A stretch of DNA of 11,089 bases from Spirochaeta sp. UBA2779 (GTDB taxonomy: Bacteria > Spirochaetota > Spirochaetia > DSM-2461), in contig DEIH01000216.1 of assembly GCA_002352375.1 (NCBI GenBank), positions 1-11,089 on the forward strand, read 5' to 3'. Under the pieces are notes generated by a model. That model saw nothing but the letters and a program-made list of their open reading frames with translations, was not told where the DNA came from and searched no databases. A program made the translations under genes and the position numbers. Each line of letters starts with the position of its first letter. Positions within the stretch are counted from its first letter, which is position 1. Of the stretch, positions 1 to 6,572 are shown piece by piece.

Positions 1-199
1 TGCCTTTTACAGAAGTATCAAGTTTAGCTAAAGCTGAAATTACACGTGACTTCATCGCCTGCATTGAATCTATCTGTTCACCGGATCCGGCTGGTTTTGT
101 CTCAAGATGCATTATCCCGAAATCCCGTAGGCGTTTTAAAGACACTTTTCGATCTTTTTCGAAGATTACCAGAGAGACTTTCTTCATTGGTACAATCAT
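1..199 (-). CDS. atpI: V-type ATP synthase subunit I, N-terminal fragment (cut by window edge)
   Basis: Reverse-strand translation from an ATG at 199 gives 66 open codons running off the left edge. It begins MIVPMKKVSLVIFEKDRK and continues with LKRLRDFGIMHLE. This is the typical start of the V/A-ATPase 'a/I' subunit: a conserved MKKV strand followed by a short helix ending in G(I/V)(M/V)H(L/I)E. The full protein (usually about 600-650 residues) is a membrane stator. Its cytosolic N-terminal arm binds the peripheral stalks, and its C-terminal membrane part forms the ion half-channels against the K ring. Only the arm is visible here. The start overlaps the atpD stop by ATGA, so translation is probably coupled. 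An internal ATG at 187 (MKKV) is an alternative start. The reading frame is clean in the visible part. Confidence 0.9.
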   Translation of the reverse strand, partial: MIVPMKKVSLVIFEKDRKVSLKRLRDFGIMHLETKPAGSGEQIDSMQAMKSRVISALAKLDTSVKG

Positions 200-798
200 C
201 CGGCTACCCTCTCCAGACCACGCTTGGCTATTTTACCGCGCACAACTGCAGCAGTCTGCTGATCTCCAAGATAAATACTGATTTTTTTAATATTAACTCT
301 GGTTTCCGGAATCATTACTTTTTCGAAAAGGTTTACCCTCTGAGTCGTTGTCCGCAGTTCAATGGCAAGCAGACGCCGCTGTTCTTCAAGCACTCTAAGC
401 TCAAGATCCAGAAGCATGACACGCTGAAGCTCTTTAACCGCTTTATCAACCCACAGTGGTTTTAACCATAGGTCGTAAGCCACCGGGGCAAAACGAGCAC
501 CGGAAAAAACAGGTATGCTGACACCGGCGATGTTCCCGATTCCCGTCTGGATTTCTTCCAGCACAAGAAGTGTTTCATCAAGACCGACGTCCTCACCGAA
601 CACGCCGATCCACCGTCTGAAATCATCCTCCAGGGCCTCTTTTTCATTTCGTACTGATTCTTCCCGTTCCTCAACTTTGCGAATTTCCATCTGAAGCTGT
701 TGTTTTTTCAGGATGAGGGTGGGCAGATACCTGGTGTACATTTTCAGGGCATCTTTCTGTTTTTTCAGCTCGTTCTTTGTGAGCTTGATTTTGGCCAT
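196..798 (-). CDS. atpD: V-type ATP synthase subunit D (central stalk)
   Basis: This 200-residue protein has the normal length for subunit D. It forms the long antiparallel coiled coil of the central rotor shaft, which turns inside the A3B3 head. The N-terminal helix begins KIKLTKNELKKQKDALK and carries the conserved 'LTK.EL...K..L' pattern. A middle segment with hydrophobic IPVF follows, and a C-terminal helix contains TTQRVNLFEKVMIP, close to the family signature TxxRVNxxExxxIP. The basic tail (RGKIAKRG) is also typical. The ATG lies 6 nt after the atpB stop, with an AGGAG-type ribosome site inside the end of atpB. The 3' end overlaps atpI by 4 nt. Family assignment is firm from sequence. 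The rotor role is established for the family, not shown here. Confidence 0.95.
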   Translation of the reverse strand: MAKIKLTKNELKKQKDALKMYTRYLPTLILKKQQLQMEIRKVEEREESVRNEKEALEDDFRRWIGVFGEDVGLDETLLVLEEIQTGIGNIAGVSIPVFSGARFAPVAYDLWLKPLWVDKAVKELQRVMLLDLELRVLEEQRRLLAIELRTTTQRVNLFEKVMIPETRVNIKKISIYLGDQQTAAVVRGKIAKRGLERVAG

Positions 799-804
799 GG
801 ATAC

Positions 805-2127
805 CTACTCCTGCCCCGCCTTGTTTTTCAGGGAATCTACGGGCCAGAATTTATCGATCAGACTGGATCTCAAACCGGTTTCTTCCTTTTCAAAACAAGC
901 CGAAAGTATTTTCCAGCCGTTATCCAGGGCCTGTTCCAGAGGGATATTCACCGTAAGATCCATCATTTCTTTCTCAAACAGTTCCCCGTATCGGATGAGC
1001 TTCTCATCCCACTCTGTCATCTGAAATCCCATGGACTGCTTCTCGAGAGCTTCCTTGTAAGCTGCGTAAATTTTAATCATACCATCCATCAAGGGCCGAT
1101 GATCTTCTCTGGTGCGGTCGTTAACCTGCTGTTTAAGCCGGCTGAGAGAACCGAATGGTTCGATCCGTCCGTTTCTCAGATAATACTGACCCTCGGTGAT
1201 ATAACCCGTATTATCAGGCACCGGATGGGTAACATCATCACCGGGCATCGTAGTAACAGCCAGAATGGTAATTGAGCCTGCACCTTCGATATCTACAGCC
1301 TTTTCATATCGGCTGGCCAGCTGGGAATATAAATCTCCAGGATAACCGCGGTTGGATGGAACCTGCTCCTGGGTGATTGCAATTTCTTTCATTGCATCGG
1401 CAAAGTTAGTCATATCTGTCAGCAGAACAAGAACTTTCCTGCCGTCCAGTGCAAATTTTTCCGCTACGGCAAGAGAGATATCGGGAACCATCAGACTCTC
1501 AACCACCGGGTCGGCCGCAGTATGAATAAAGAGAATAGACCGGCTCAAAGCACCGCCTTCCTCAAGGGTTTCCTTAAAATACAGGTAGTCATCGTATTTA
1601 AGGCCCATTCCACCGAGGATAATCAGATCGACTTCAGCCTGAAGGGCGATTCGAGCCAATACCTCGTTATAGGGCTCACCGGAGATGGAGAATATCGGTA
1701 GTTTCTGACTTTCCACCAACGTGTTGAAAAGATCGATCATAGGTATACCCGTACGTACCATATTCCTGGGAATAATCCTTTTCGCAGGGTTAAACGAAGG
1801 GCCTCCGATAGATATCAGATTCTCTGACAGGCTCGGACCTTTATCTCTGGGTTCACCGGATCCGTTAAAAACTCTACCCAGAAGAGATTCGGAATAAGAA
1901 ATCTGCATCGATTTACCTAAGAAACGCACCTCATCACCGGTGGAGATACCCCGGCTTCCTGCAAAAACCTGTAGAGAGACCAAATCGTTATCAAGTTTTA
2001 TAACTTCAGCCAGAGAGGTACCGAATGATGTATTTATCTGAGCCAGATCTCCGTATCGTACCCCATCAGCTCTAACAATAATTACGTTCCCAGCTATGGA
2101 TTCAATTCTACTGTATACCTTGCTCAT
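805..2127 (-). CDS. atpB: V-type ATP synthase subunit B (non-catalytic head subunit)
   Basis: This 440-residue protein alternates with subunit A in the hexameric head and supplies residues to the catalytic interface. It has an N-terminal beta-barrel (about 1-75), then a nucleotide-binding-like core. As expected for B, the P-loop is replaced by SISGEPYNEVLARI (147-160). Typical B motifs follow: LLTDMTNFADAMKEI (235-249), RGYPGDLYSQLASRYEKA (260-277), and TMPGDDVTHPVPDNTGYITEG (293-313). It is slightly shorter than the usual 455-470 residues, mostly at the C-terminus. The ATG overlaps the atpA stop as ATGA, with GGAGG about 10 nt upstream. Chain length and motifs are intact, so a functional protein is likely. 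Confidence 0.96.
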   Translation of the reverse strand: MSKVYSRIESIAGNVIIVRADGVRYGDLAQINTSFGTSLAEVIKLDNDLVSLQVFAGSRGISTGDEVRFLGKSMQISYSESLLGRVFNGSGEPRDKGPSLSENLISIGGPSFNPAKRIIPRNMVRTGIPMIDLFNTLVESQKLPIFSISGEPYNEVLARIALQAEVDLIILGGMGLKYDDYLYFKETLEEGGALSRSILFIHTAADPVVESLMVPDISLAVAEKFALDGRKVLVLLTDMTNFADAMKEIAITQEQVPSNRGYPGDLYSQLASRYEKAVDIEGAGSITILAVTTMPGDDVTHPVPDNTGYITEGQYYLRNGRIEPFGSLSRLKQQVNDRTREDHRPLMDGMIKIYAAYKEALEKQSMGFQMTEWDEKLIRYGELFEKEMMDLTVNIPLEQALDNGWKILSACFEKEETGLRSSLIDKFWPVDSLKNKAGQE

Positions 2128-3893
2128 TTTATTAAATCCTCCAGAATAGAGGCGGCTCGTTTATCTGTACCGAGGCTCTTGGCCTGCAGTATATCTGCTA
2201 TCTCTTTCTCGTACTTTTTAAAACTGTCACTCCGCCATTCGGCGCCGTTGTAATCAAGATATTTCTGTCTCATCTGATAAAACCAGCGTCGAGCCTCCTC
2301 TTTATCACTGAAGTTCAGTTCAGTTGCAAGAAGCAGAAGAATCTGGGCGAAAACCTTTTTCTGCCGTTCCGGGGTTACTGCAGCATCAACCGGGTCGAAA
2401 GAGTTCTGCTGGAAATAAACAACATCGAGGAACTCACCTTTCTGGAAAATGATATAGTCCTGAAGGCTGGTTCCTTCCTCTCCGACAACTTTCATCATAG
2501 CTTCAATTTCACCGGATCTGGCCAGGATATCATGGGCATATTTTACATGATCCACAGGCATTATACCGTTGTACTTACTCCAGGACTCGGTAGGATGAAT
2601 AGCAGGATATTTACGGGCATCTGAGCGCTCACGGGAAAGTCCGTGAAAAGCGCCGACAACTTTTAAAGTAGCCTGAGTAACAGGTTCTTCAAAGTTTCCA
2701 CCCGCCGGACTTACCGTACCACCAATAGTAACCGAACCGATATTGCCATCATTCAGCCTGACAATCCCGGCTCTCTCATAAAAGGCGGCAATGCTGGACT
2801 CCAGATAGGCGGGAAAAGCTTCTTCTCCCGGTATTTCCTCCAGGCGGCCGGACATTTCTCGCATAGCCTGAGCCCAGCGGCTGGTAGAGTCGGCCAGAAG
2901 AAGGACATCCAGTCCCATTTGTCTGTAATACTCCCCCAGTGTTACTGCGGTATAAACTGAAGCTTCCCGGGAGGCAACGGGCATCGAGGATGTATTACTG
3001 ATAATAATGGTACGTTCCATCAACGATTTTCCGGTTTTGGGATCTATCAGTTCAGGAAACTCTTTAAGAGTTTCAACAACTTCGCCGGCCCGTTCTCCAC
3101 AGGCGGCTATAATAACAATATCAACTTCGGCATGACGGCTGGTTATCTGCTGAAGTACCGTTTTTCCAGCACCGAATGGTCCGGGGATACAGTAGGTACC
3201 GCCCTTGGCAACCGGGAAAAAAGTATCCATAAGCCGAACCTTGGAAACCATAGGTTCTACAGGCTTCAAACGTTCGTCAAAAAGGGTGATCGGCCGTTTT
3301 ACCGGCCATTCAAAAATCATTGTGAATGACTTCTTTCCACCCCGGGGATCCTCGGCTTCGACAATTTTATCTGAGACTGTATAAGGACCTTCTGAAACAA
3401 CCGATACAACGGTGTATTCGTCTCTGAGATTGAAAGGAACCATCACTTTATGATCGTAGGGACCTTCAGGAACAATGCCCAGACAGTCACCGGCATTCAC
3501 CTTATCACCGACATTCACTGACGGTTTAAAGCTCCACTGTTTCGTTCGGCTCAGGGCCTCGAGATAAACACCGCGTTCAAGAAAAAAACCTGCCTTTTCG
3601 GCCAGTTCGGGCAGTGGATTCTGCAGTCCGTCATAAACCTGCCCCAACAGTCCAGGTCCCAGTTCTACGGCAAGCATTTCTCCGGAAAAACTAACTTCAT
3701 CTCCGACACCGATTCCTCTGGTCTGTTCAAAAACCTGAAGCTGGGCAACCTCACCCCGTATTCTGATGACTTCGGCTTTTAAACGCTTATCCCCGTTCAG
3801 GATATAACCGACCTCATTCATTATGATATTTCCGTCGGTTTTAACGGATACCATATTTCCGTTGATACCAACCACTTTCCCTGTTGTACTCAT
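2124..3893 (-). CDS. atpA: V-type ATP synthase subunit A (catalytic subunit)
   Basis: This 589-residue protein is full length for the catalytic A subunit, which hydrolyses or makes ATP at the A/B interface. The N-terminal beta-barrel occupies about residues 1-70. The 'non-homologous' insert characteristic of A-type chains spans roughly 110-190. The P-loop GPFGAGKT lies at 238-245. The catalytic glutamate motif GERAGE is at 266-271, and LADSTSRWA is at 333-341. All catalytic motifs are present. The ATG shares one base with the stop of the preceding DUF2764 gene (TGATG), and a strong GGGGGTGA ribosome site sits about 6 nt upstream. The 3' end overlaps atpB. Whether the enzyme pumps H+ or Na+ cannot be told, because the proteolipid ring gene is outside the window. 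Confidence 0.97.
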   Translation of the reverse strand: MSTTGKVVGINGNMVSVKTDGNIIMNEVGYILNGDKRLKAEVIRIRGEVAQLQVFEQTRGIGVGDEVSFSGEMLAVELGPGLLGQVYDGLQNPLPELAEKAGFFLERGVYLEALSRTKQWSFKPSVNVGDKVNAGDCLGIVPEGPYDHKVMVPFNLRDEYTVVSVVSEGPYTVSDKIVEAEDPRGGKKSFTMIFEWPVKRPITLFDERLKPVEPMVSKVRLMDTFFPVAKGGTYCIPGPFGAGKTVLQQITSRHAEVDIVIIAACGERAGEVVETLKEFPELIDPKTGKSLMERTIIISNTSSMPVASREASVYTAVTLGEYYRQMGLDVLLLADSTSRWAQAMREMSGRLEEIPGEEAFPAYLESSIAAFYERAGIVRLNDGNIGSVTIGGTVSPAGGNFEEPVTQATLKVVGAFHGLSRERSDARKYPAIHPTESWSKYNGIMPVDHVKYAHDILARSGEIEAMMKVVGEEGTSLQDYIIFQKGEFLDVVYFQQNSFDPVDAAVTPERQKKVFAQILLLLATELNFSDKEEARRWFYQMRQKYLDYNGAEWRSDSFKKYEKEIADILQAKSLGTDKRAASILEDLIK

Positions 3894-4456
3894 CAGTTAT
3901 CACCCCCATCCGGGATATCAGCACCCGAGGCAGTAAGCACCCGGGCGTATAAATTACGATATGCAGCAAAACCTTTTTCTTCATCAAATTTTGCACGTCT
4001 TTCGAGAATCTGAAGTTTCATTCTGTATGATATTAAAAACTCTATATCAAAAAAATGGCCAGTAGAAAGCTCTTCAATTTTAAGCCATCTGCAACTGTCC
4101 AGATACAATTCAGCTTCAAGAGGAGAGCTTTTACTCATGGCTTCAGAGGCAATTGCTGAAGTACCTGAAATTGATTCAGATTCCCGGAGATACTCTTCAG
4201 AACTGAGGTTCTGTTCGGCAGCCCTCTGTATTACCAGTTCATTTCTCAGACTTCTCTCCCAATCACGGTAGGAAGCACAAATACCGGGTGCTTCAGGATC
4301 TTCCGGATTCAATGAAGAATCGACAAGACCGCTGTAATCGCCATCAGCTACGAACCTCCGGCAGACATCGAGCATCTCCTGAGTACTTACAGGCGCCGGC
4401 TGATCCGGTCCTATCAGCATGGGCAGAGAAGCTGATGCGTAATAATATGCAGCCAA
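3893..4456 (-). CDS. DUF2764-type protein of the V-ATPase operon
   Basis: This 187-residue soluble, acidic protein lies between subunits E and A. In my recollection this position in spirochaete V-ATPase operons is held by a DUF2764-family protein, and the N-terminus (AAYYYASASLPML) fits that family. The rest looks helical, with several acidic, serine-rich stretches and no membrane segment or signal peptide. The start is TTG at 4456, ten nt after the atpE stop and just downstream of a GGGGCG ribosome site. No in-frame ATG is nearby. In other bacterial and archaeal operons subunits C and F sit between E and A. The opening Y-x-Y-x-x-A-x-x pattern is faintly like the start of subunit C (d/AC39). 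A role as a divergent C-like central-stalk socket is my inference, not an established function. Confidence 0.8.
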   Translation of the reverse strand: MAAYYYASASLPMLIGPDQPAPVSTQEMLDVCRRFVADGDYSGLVDSSLNPEDPEAPGICASYRDWERSLRNELVIQRAAEQNLSSEEYLRESESISGTSAIASEAMSKSSPLEAELYLDSCRWLKIEELSTGHFFDIEFLISYRMKLQILERRAKFDEEKGFAAYRNLYARVLTASGADIPDGGDN

Positions 4457-4466
4457 TTGACGCCCC

Positions 4467-5066
4467 CTATTCCGAGAGCAGAACGGCCAGACGAGGGTTT
4501 AAGTATCTTCCAAGCATGGCGGCAATTTCTTTGTCAGAAAAGTCATAAAAAGCCGACCCGTCTTTCATTGAAATACGGAAACCTGCATCAAGGCCCTTAA
4601 AAGGTTTAATTTCTATGCCTGAAGATATTTCTGTACTGAGCTTTGAAACCAGAGTACTTTCCGTTCTGGAAAAGTTTTCCTCAGAAATAAGCACTTCTAA
4701 TGCTCCACAATCCGATTCGGAGAGTGTTTTAACGGCAGCAATAACCAGCTCAGATAACAATCCGGTTTCCAAAACCTCAGCTGTTTCTTTTACAAGGACC
4801 TTCCCGAACAGAGATTCTATTTCACCTCTAACGGTAAGAATAAGGTCTCGCCCAGCCTGCCTGAGGGCTTCGCGACCGCTTCGTACTGATTTTTCAGCAT
4901 CTGTTTTGGCCGTTTCGCGGATTTTATCAGCATCATTCTGTGCATTTTGAATAAACGCAGCTGCCTGATCTTTTGCATCAGCAATAATTTGAGCCGCACT
5001 TTCTTCAGCATTTTTCACACCATCATTTTTGATCTTATCGATCAATTCCTTGAGTTGAACGTCCAT
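4467..5066 (-). CDS. atpE: V-type ATP synthase subunit E (peripheral stalk)
   Basis: This 199-residue protein has the expected length and shape of subunit E. Residues about 5-70 form a long, alanine-, glutamate- and lysine-rich coiled coil (KNAEESAAQIIADAKDQAA). This is followed by a globular C-terminal domain ending in LNPRLAVLLSE. E pairs with G/H to make the outer stalks that hold the catalytic head still against rotor torque. No G/H gene is recognisable in the window. The ATG is 9 nt downstream of the preceding small gene, with GGAAGG immediately upstream. The downstream DUF2764 gene follows after 10 nt. Subunit E is fast-evolving, so the call rests on coiled coil, length and operon position together. 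Confidence 0.9.
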   Translation of the reverse strand: MDVQLKELIDKIKNDGVKNAEESAAQIIADAKDQAAAFIQNAQNDADKIRETAKTDAEKSVRSGREALRQAGRDLILTVRGEIESLFGKVLVKETAEVLETGLLSELVIAAVKTLSESDCGALEVLISEENFSRTESTLVSKLSTEISSGIEIKPFKGLDAGFRISMKDGSAFYDFSDKEIAAMLGRYLNPRLAVLLSE

Positions 5067-5075
5067 GAACCTTCC

Positions 5076-5429
5076 TTATTCAATATACCTTGATACTTTC
5101 TCACTGATTCGATCAATTACAATATTCACAACTTCGGGGTAGTCGTACTTAGCAACCAAGTCCTGCAGATAACTTTTAAGTGAATGAAGAGCCGCCAAAA
5201 TATCAGTCTTGTCTTCCGGAGGAACCCAATCACGTAAATCTACTTCAAGTTCTTTTATACAGGAGACTTCTTTTAAAAGTAAAGCCCGGTTTTCCTGCCA
5301 GACATAAGGTGTAATCTCCAGATTCTCAAAACGTGAAGAGTAATAATCCATTAAAGCCTGAATATCATTCTCAGCCTCTTCAAACTCTATTCTGAAGATT
5401 TTAACCAACAGTGATAATCGTTCAGGCAT
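5076..5429 (-). CDS. Conserved-looking 117-aa protein, first gene of the V-ATPase operon; function unknown
   Basis: I do not recognise a named family. The protein is small, acidic, soluble and predicted mostly helical. It contains RIEFEEAENDIQAL near the N-terminus, a central acidic DLRDWVPPEDKTD loop, and a C-terminal helix ending SEKVSRYIE. It has no signal peptide, membrane segment or metal motif. The ATG at 5429 has a good ribosome site (AAGGCGG, about 8 nt upstream) and lies just downstream of a promoter candidate, so it is probably the first cistron. atpE follows after 9 nt. From memory, Borrelia and Treponema also have a small hypothetical gene directly upstream of atpE. The position suggests an ATPase-associated factor or a divergent stalk subunit. 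However, it lacks the long Ala/Glu coiled coil of subunit G/H, so the role is open. Confidence 0.85.
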   Translation of the reverse strand: MPERLSLLVKIFRIEFEEAENDIQALMDYYSSRFENLEITPYVWQENRALLLKEVSCIKELEVDLRDWVPPEDKTDILAALHSLKSYLQDLVAKYDYPEVVNIVIDRISEKVSRYIE

Positions 5430-5452
5430 AATTTACACCGCCTTTTAAACTG

Positions 5453-5482
5453 ATTATAGTGTGTTCTTTTCATAAACTGCAA
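5453..5482 (-). promoter_or_regulatory. Candidate sigma70-type promoter for the V-ATPase operon
   Basis: In the 57-nt gap between two minus-strand genes, the reverse strand reads TTGCAG (5477-5482), an 18-nt spacer, then a perfect TATAAT (5453-5458). Transcription would start near 5446. That leaves a leader of about 17 nt carrying the AAGGCGG ribosome site of the 117-aa gene. The -10 is exact, while the -35 matches TTGACA only in its TTG. This is the largest gap between same-strand genes in the window, which supports a fresh start of transcription here. Confidence 0.55.
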
Positions 5483-5486
5483 ATCC

Positions 5487-5894
5487 TTATATTCCATGAG
5501 CAGATCCCAAACTGAAATCACCGACAATTTTTAGGAGATTACCGTCTCTTTTCAGCTGAAGATGCCTTCCGGGAAACGTAACAGGCAGCTTCTCCTTCAC
5601 CATTTGTTCAACATCAACTTTTATTGATTCTCTTATATCTTCGGGGATATGATCCAGAGTGGAAATACGAATATGAACAACATATCCTCTACCATGTGAA
5701 CTCCCGTATCCCGTTGAGAAATCAGCACCAATGTTGAATAGTCCGTCCATTTCTCTGTTGGCAGTTCTCCCACGTTCAGTTCTGTTTGGATGAAGATTGA
5801 AGGTATTGCCATATTTATCTTCCAAGGCGTCATCAATTTCATCAAACATAGTTTTCATCAGACGTTCCCACCTGATAAGCTTCGGATGGCGCAT
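5487..5894 (-). CDS. Small conserved-looking cytosolic protein, function unknown
   Basis: A 135-residue soluble protein of no family I can name. The N-terminal half is charged (LMKTMFDEIDDALEDKYG). A glycine- and histidine-rich stretch follows (FSTGYGSSHGRGYVVHIRIST). The C-terminal part looks like alternating strands (FPGRHLQLKRDGNLLKIVGDFSLG). Runs such as FPGR and GDFSLG look like conserved family motifs. There is no signal peptide or membrane segment. The ATG lies 8 nt after the lipoprotein stop with no clear ribosome site, which suggests translational coupling to that gene. The gene ends just before the ATPase promoter candidate, so it is probably the last cistron of the zinc-ribbon/murI/rsgA run. 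Coding status is supported by tight spacing and good composition. Confidence 0.8.
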   Translation of the reverse strand: MRHPKLIRWERLMKTMFDEIDDALEDKYGNTFNLHPNRTERGRTANREMDGLFNIGADFSTGYGSSHGRGYVVHIRISTLDHIPEDIRESIKVDVEQMVKEKLPVTFPGRHLQLKRDGNLLKIVGDFSLGSAHGI

Positions 5895-5902
5895 ATTGAT
5901 TG

Positions 5903-6532
5903 TTACCAGTTCACCATCCAGGAATCAGGAGTTTCATTACGAAGAAGGTCAATTAAGGAAAACTCCAGAACAGCGACTTTACCATTTATACTGCCCGGTT
6001 GTGATTCTTCAGGAGATACAGGCGGCTGAAAACTGATAGTGAAAGTTGAATCTCCAATTATTTTTTCAATATTTTCACGAAACTGAGAATCGGCTCGATT
6101 ATAATTATCAGCTGAAGGTATGGAAAAAAGTATTGAGCCGCCACTCTCACTGTACTGAACAGCTATTGATAAACCAAGATAAGAAGAAAGGCTCTCAAGA
6201 GAATCAGCTTTCAGTCTAACATCTATCTCTTCACTGCCGTCGGAGGCTGTATGAACCCGATACCGCTTAAGTTCCACCCCGGAAAACCGTAAGGACTGCT
6301 GTATAAAATCTTTTTCAGTCAAGGGAAAAGGCCAGGGTTCATCCGACCCGAAAGCTCTGCCGAAATCAGCGGAACCAGAGTTGAAAAAATAGGTAAGTGA
6401 AGCATCAGCACTGCCGTCTTTCTTCAGTCTGATGTTGGTTTCAAGATCCAGACATGAGGATAAAAAAAATACCGGAATTAATAAAATGAGAAGAAGAAGG
6501 ATCTTTGTTCTTTTTGTTGAAAGTTCAGCCAT
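5903..6532 (-). CDS. Predicted lipoprotein, function unknown
   Basis: This 209-residue protein has a lipoprotein signal. Lys/Arg residues at 7-10 precede a hydrophobic stretch (ILLLLILLIPVFFL), then the lipobox LSSC with the lipidated cysteine at residue 27. The mature part begins LDLETNIRLKKDGSADASLTY. This resembles the opening strands of LppM/DUF3153-like lipoproteins, in which a cysteine is soon followed by a 'DGS' strand, but the similarity is weak and from memory only. The C-terminus is ordinary soluble sequence ending DSWMVNW, with no second membrane segment. The ATG at 6532 has AGGA about 6 nt upstream. It lies 40 nt after rsgA and 8 nt before the next gene, so it is probably in the same transcript. 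It should be anchored on the periplasmic face or outer membrane. Confidence 0.85.
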   Translation of the reverse strand: MAELSTKRTKILLLLILLIPVFFLSSCLDLETNIRLKKDGSADASLTYFFNSGSADFGRAFGSDEPWPFPLTEKDFIQQSLRFSGVELKRYRVHTASDGSEEIDVRLKADSLESLSSYLGLSIAVQYSESGGSILFSIPSADNYNRADSQFRENIEKIIGDSTFTISFQPPVSPEESQPGSINGKVAVLEFSLIDLLRNETPDSWMVNW

Positions 6533-6572
6533 ACCCTATCCTAACCGGGAGTGCTGATACGGTAAACCGCTG

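Noticed and set aside
121..200. Possible frameshift near the start of atpI
   Set aside because: Careful re-reading of the reverse strand gave a continuous frame (KDRKVSLKRLRDFGIMHLE). The apparent shift was a miscounted A run.
46..465. Plus-strand open frame of 139 codons across the atpI-atpD junction
   Set aside because: It is antisense to two clear ATPase genes, has no family resemblance, and its composition (many F, N, Q, S) looks like a reverse-strand shadow.
700..1275. Plus-strand open frame of 191 codons opposite atpD and atpB
   Set aside because: It is fully antisense to well-conserved coding sequence and has no recognisable domain or credible ribosome site. Its length is explained by codon bias of the opposite gene.
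6546..6572. Short inverted repeat (CGGT/ACCG) between rsgA and the lipoprotein gene
   Set aside because: The stem is only 4 bp and has no T tract. It is not credible as a terminator or operator.
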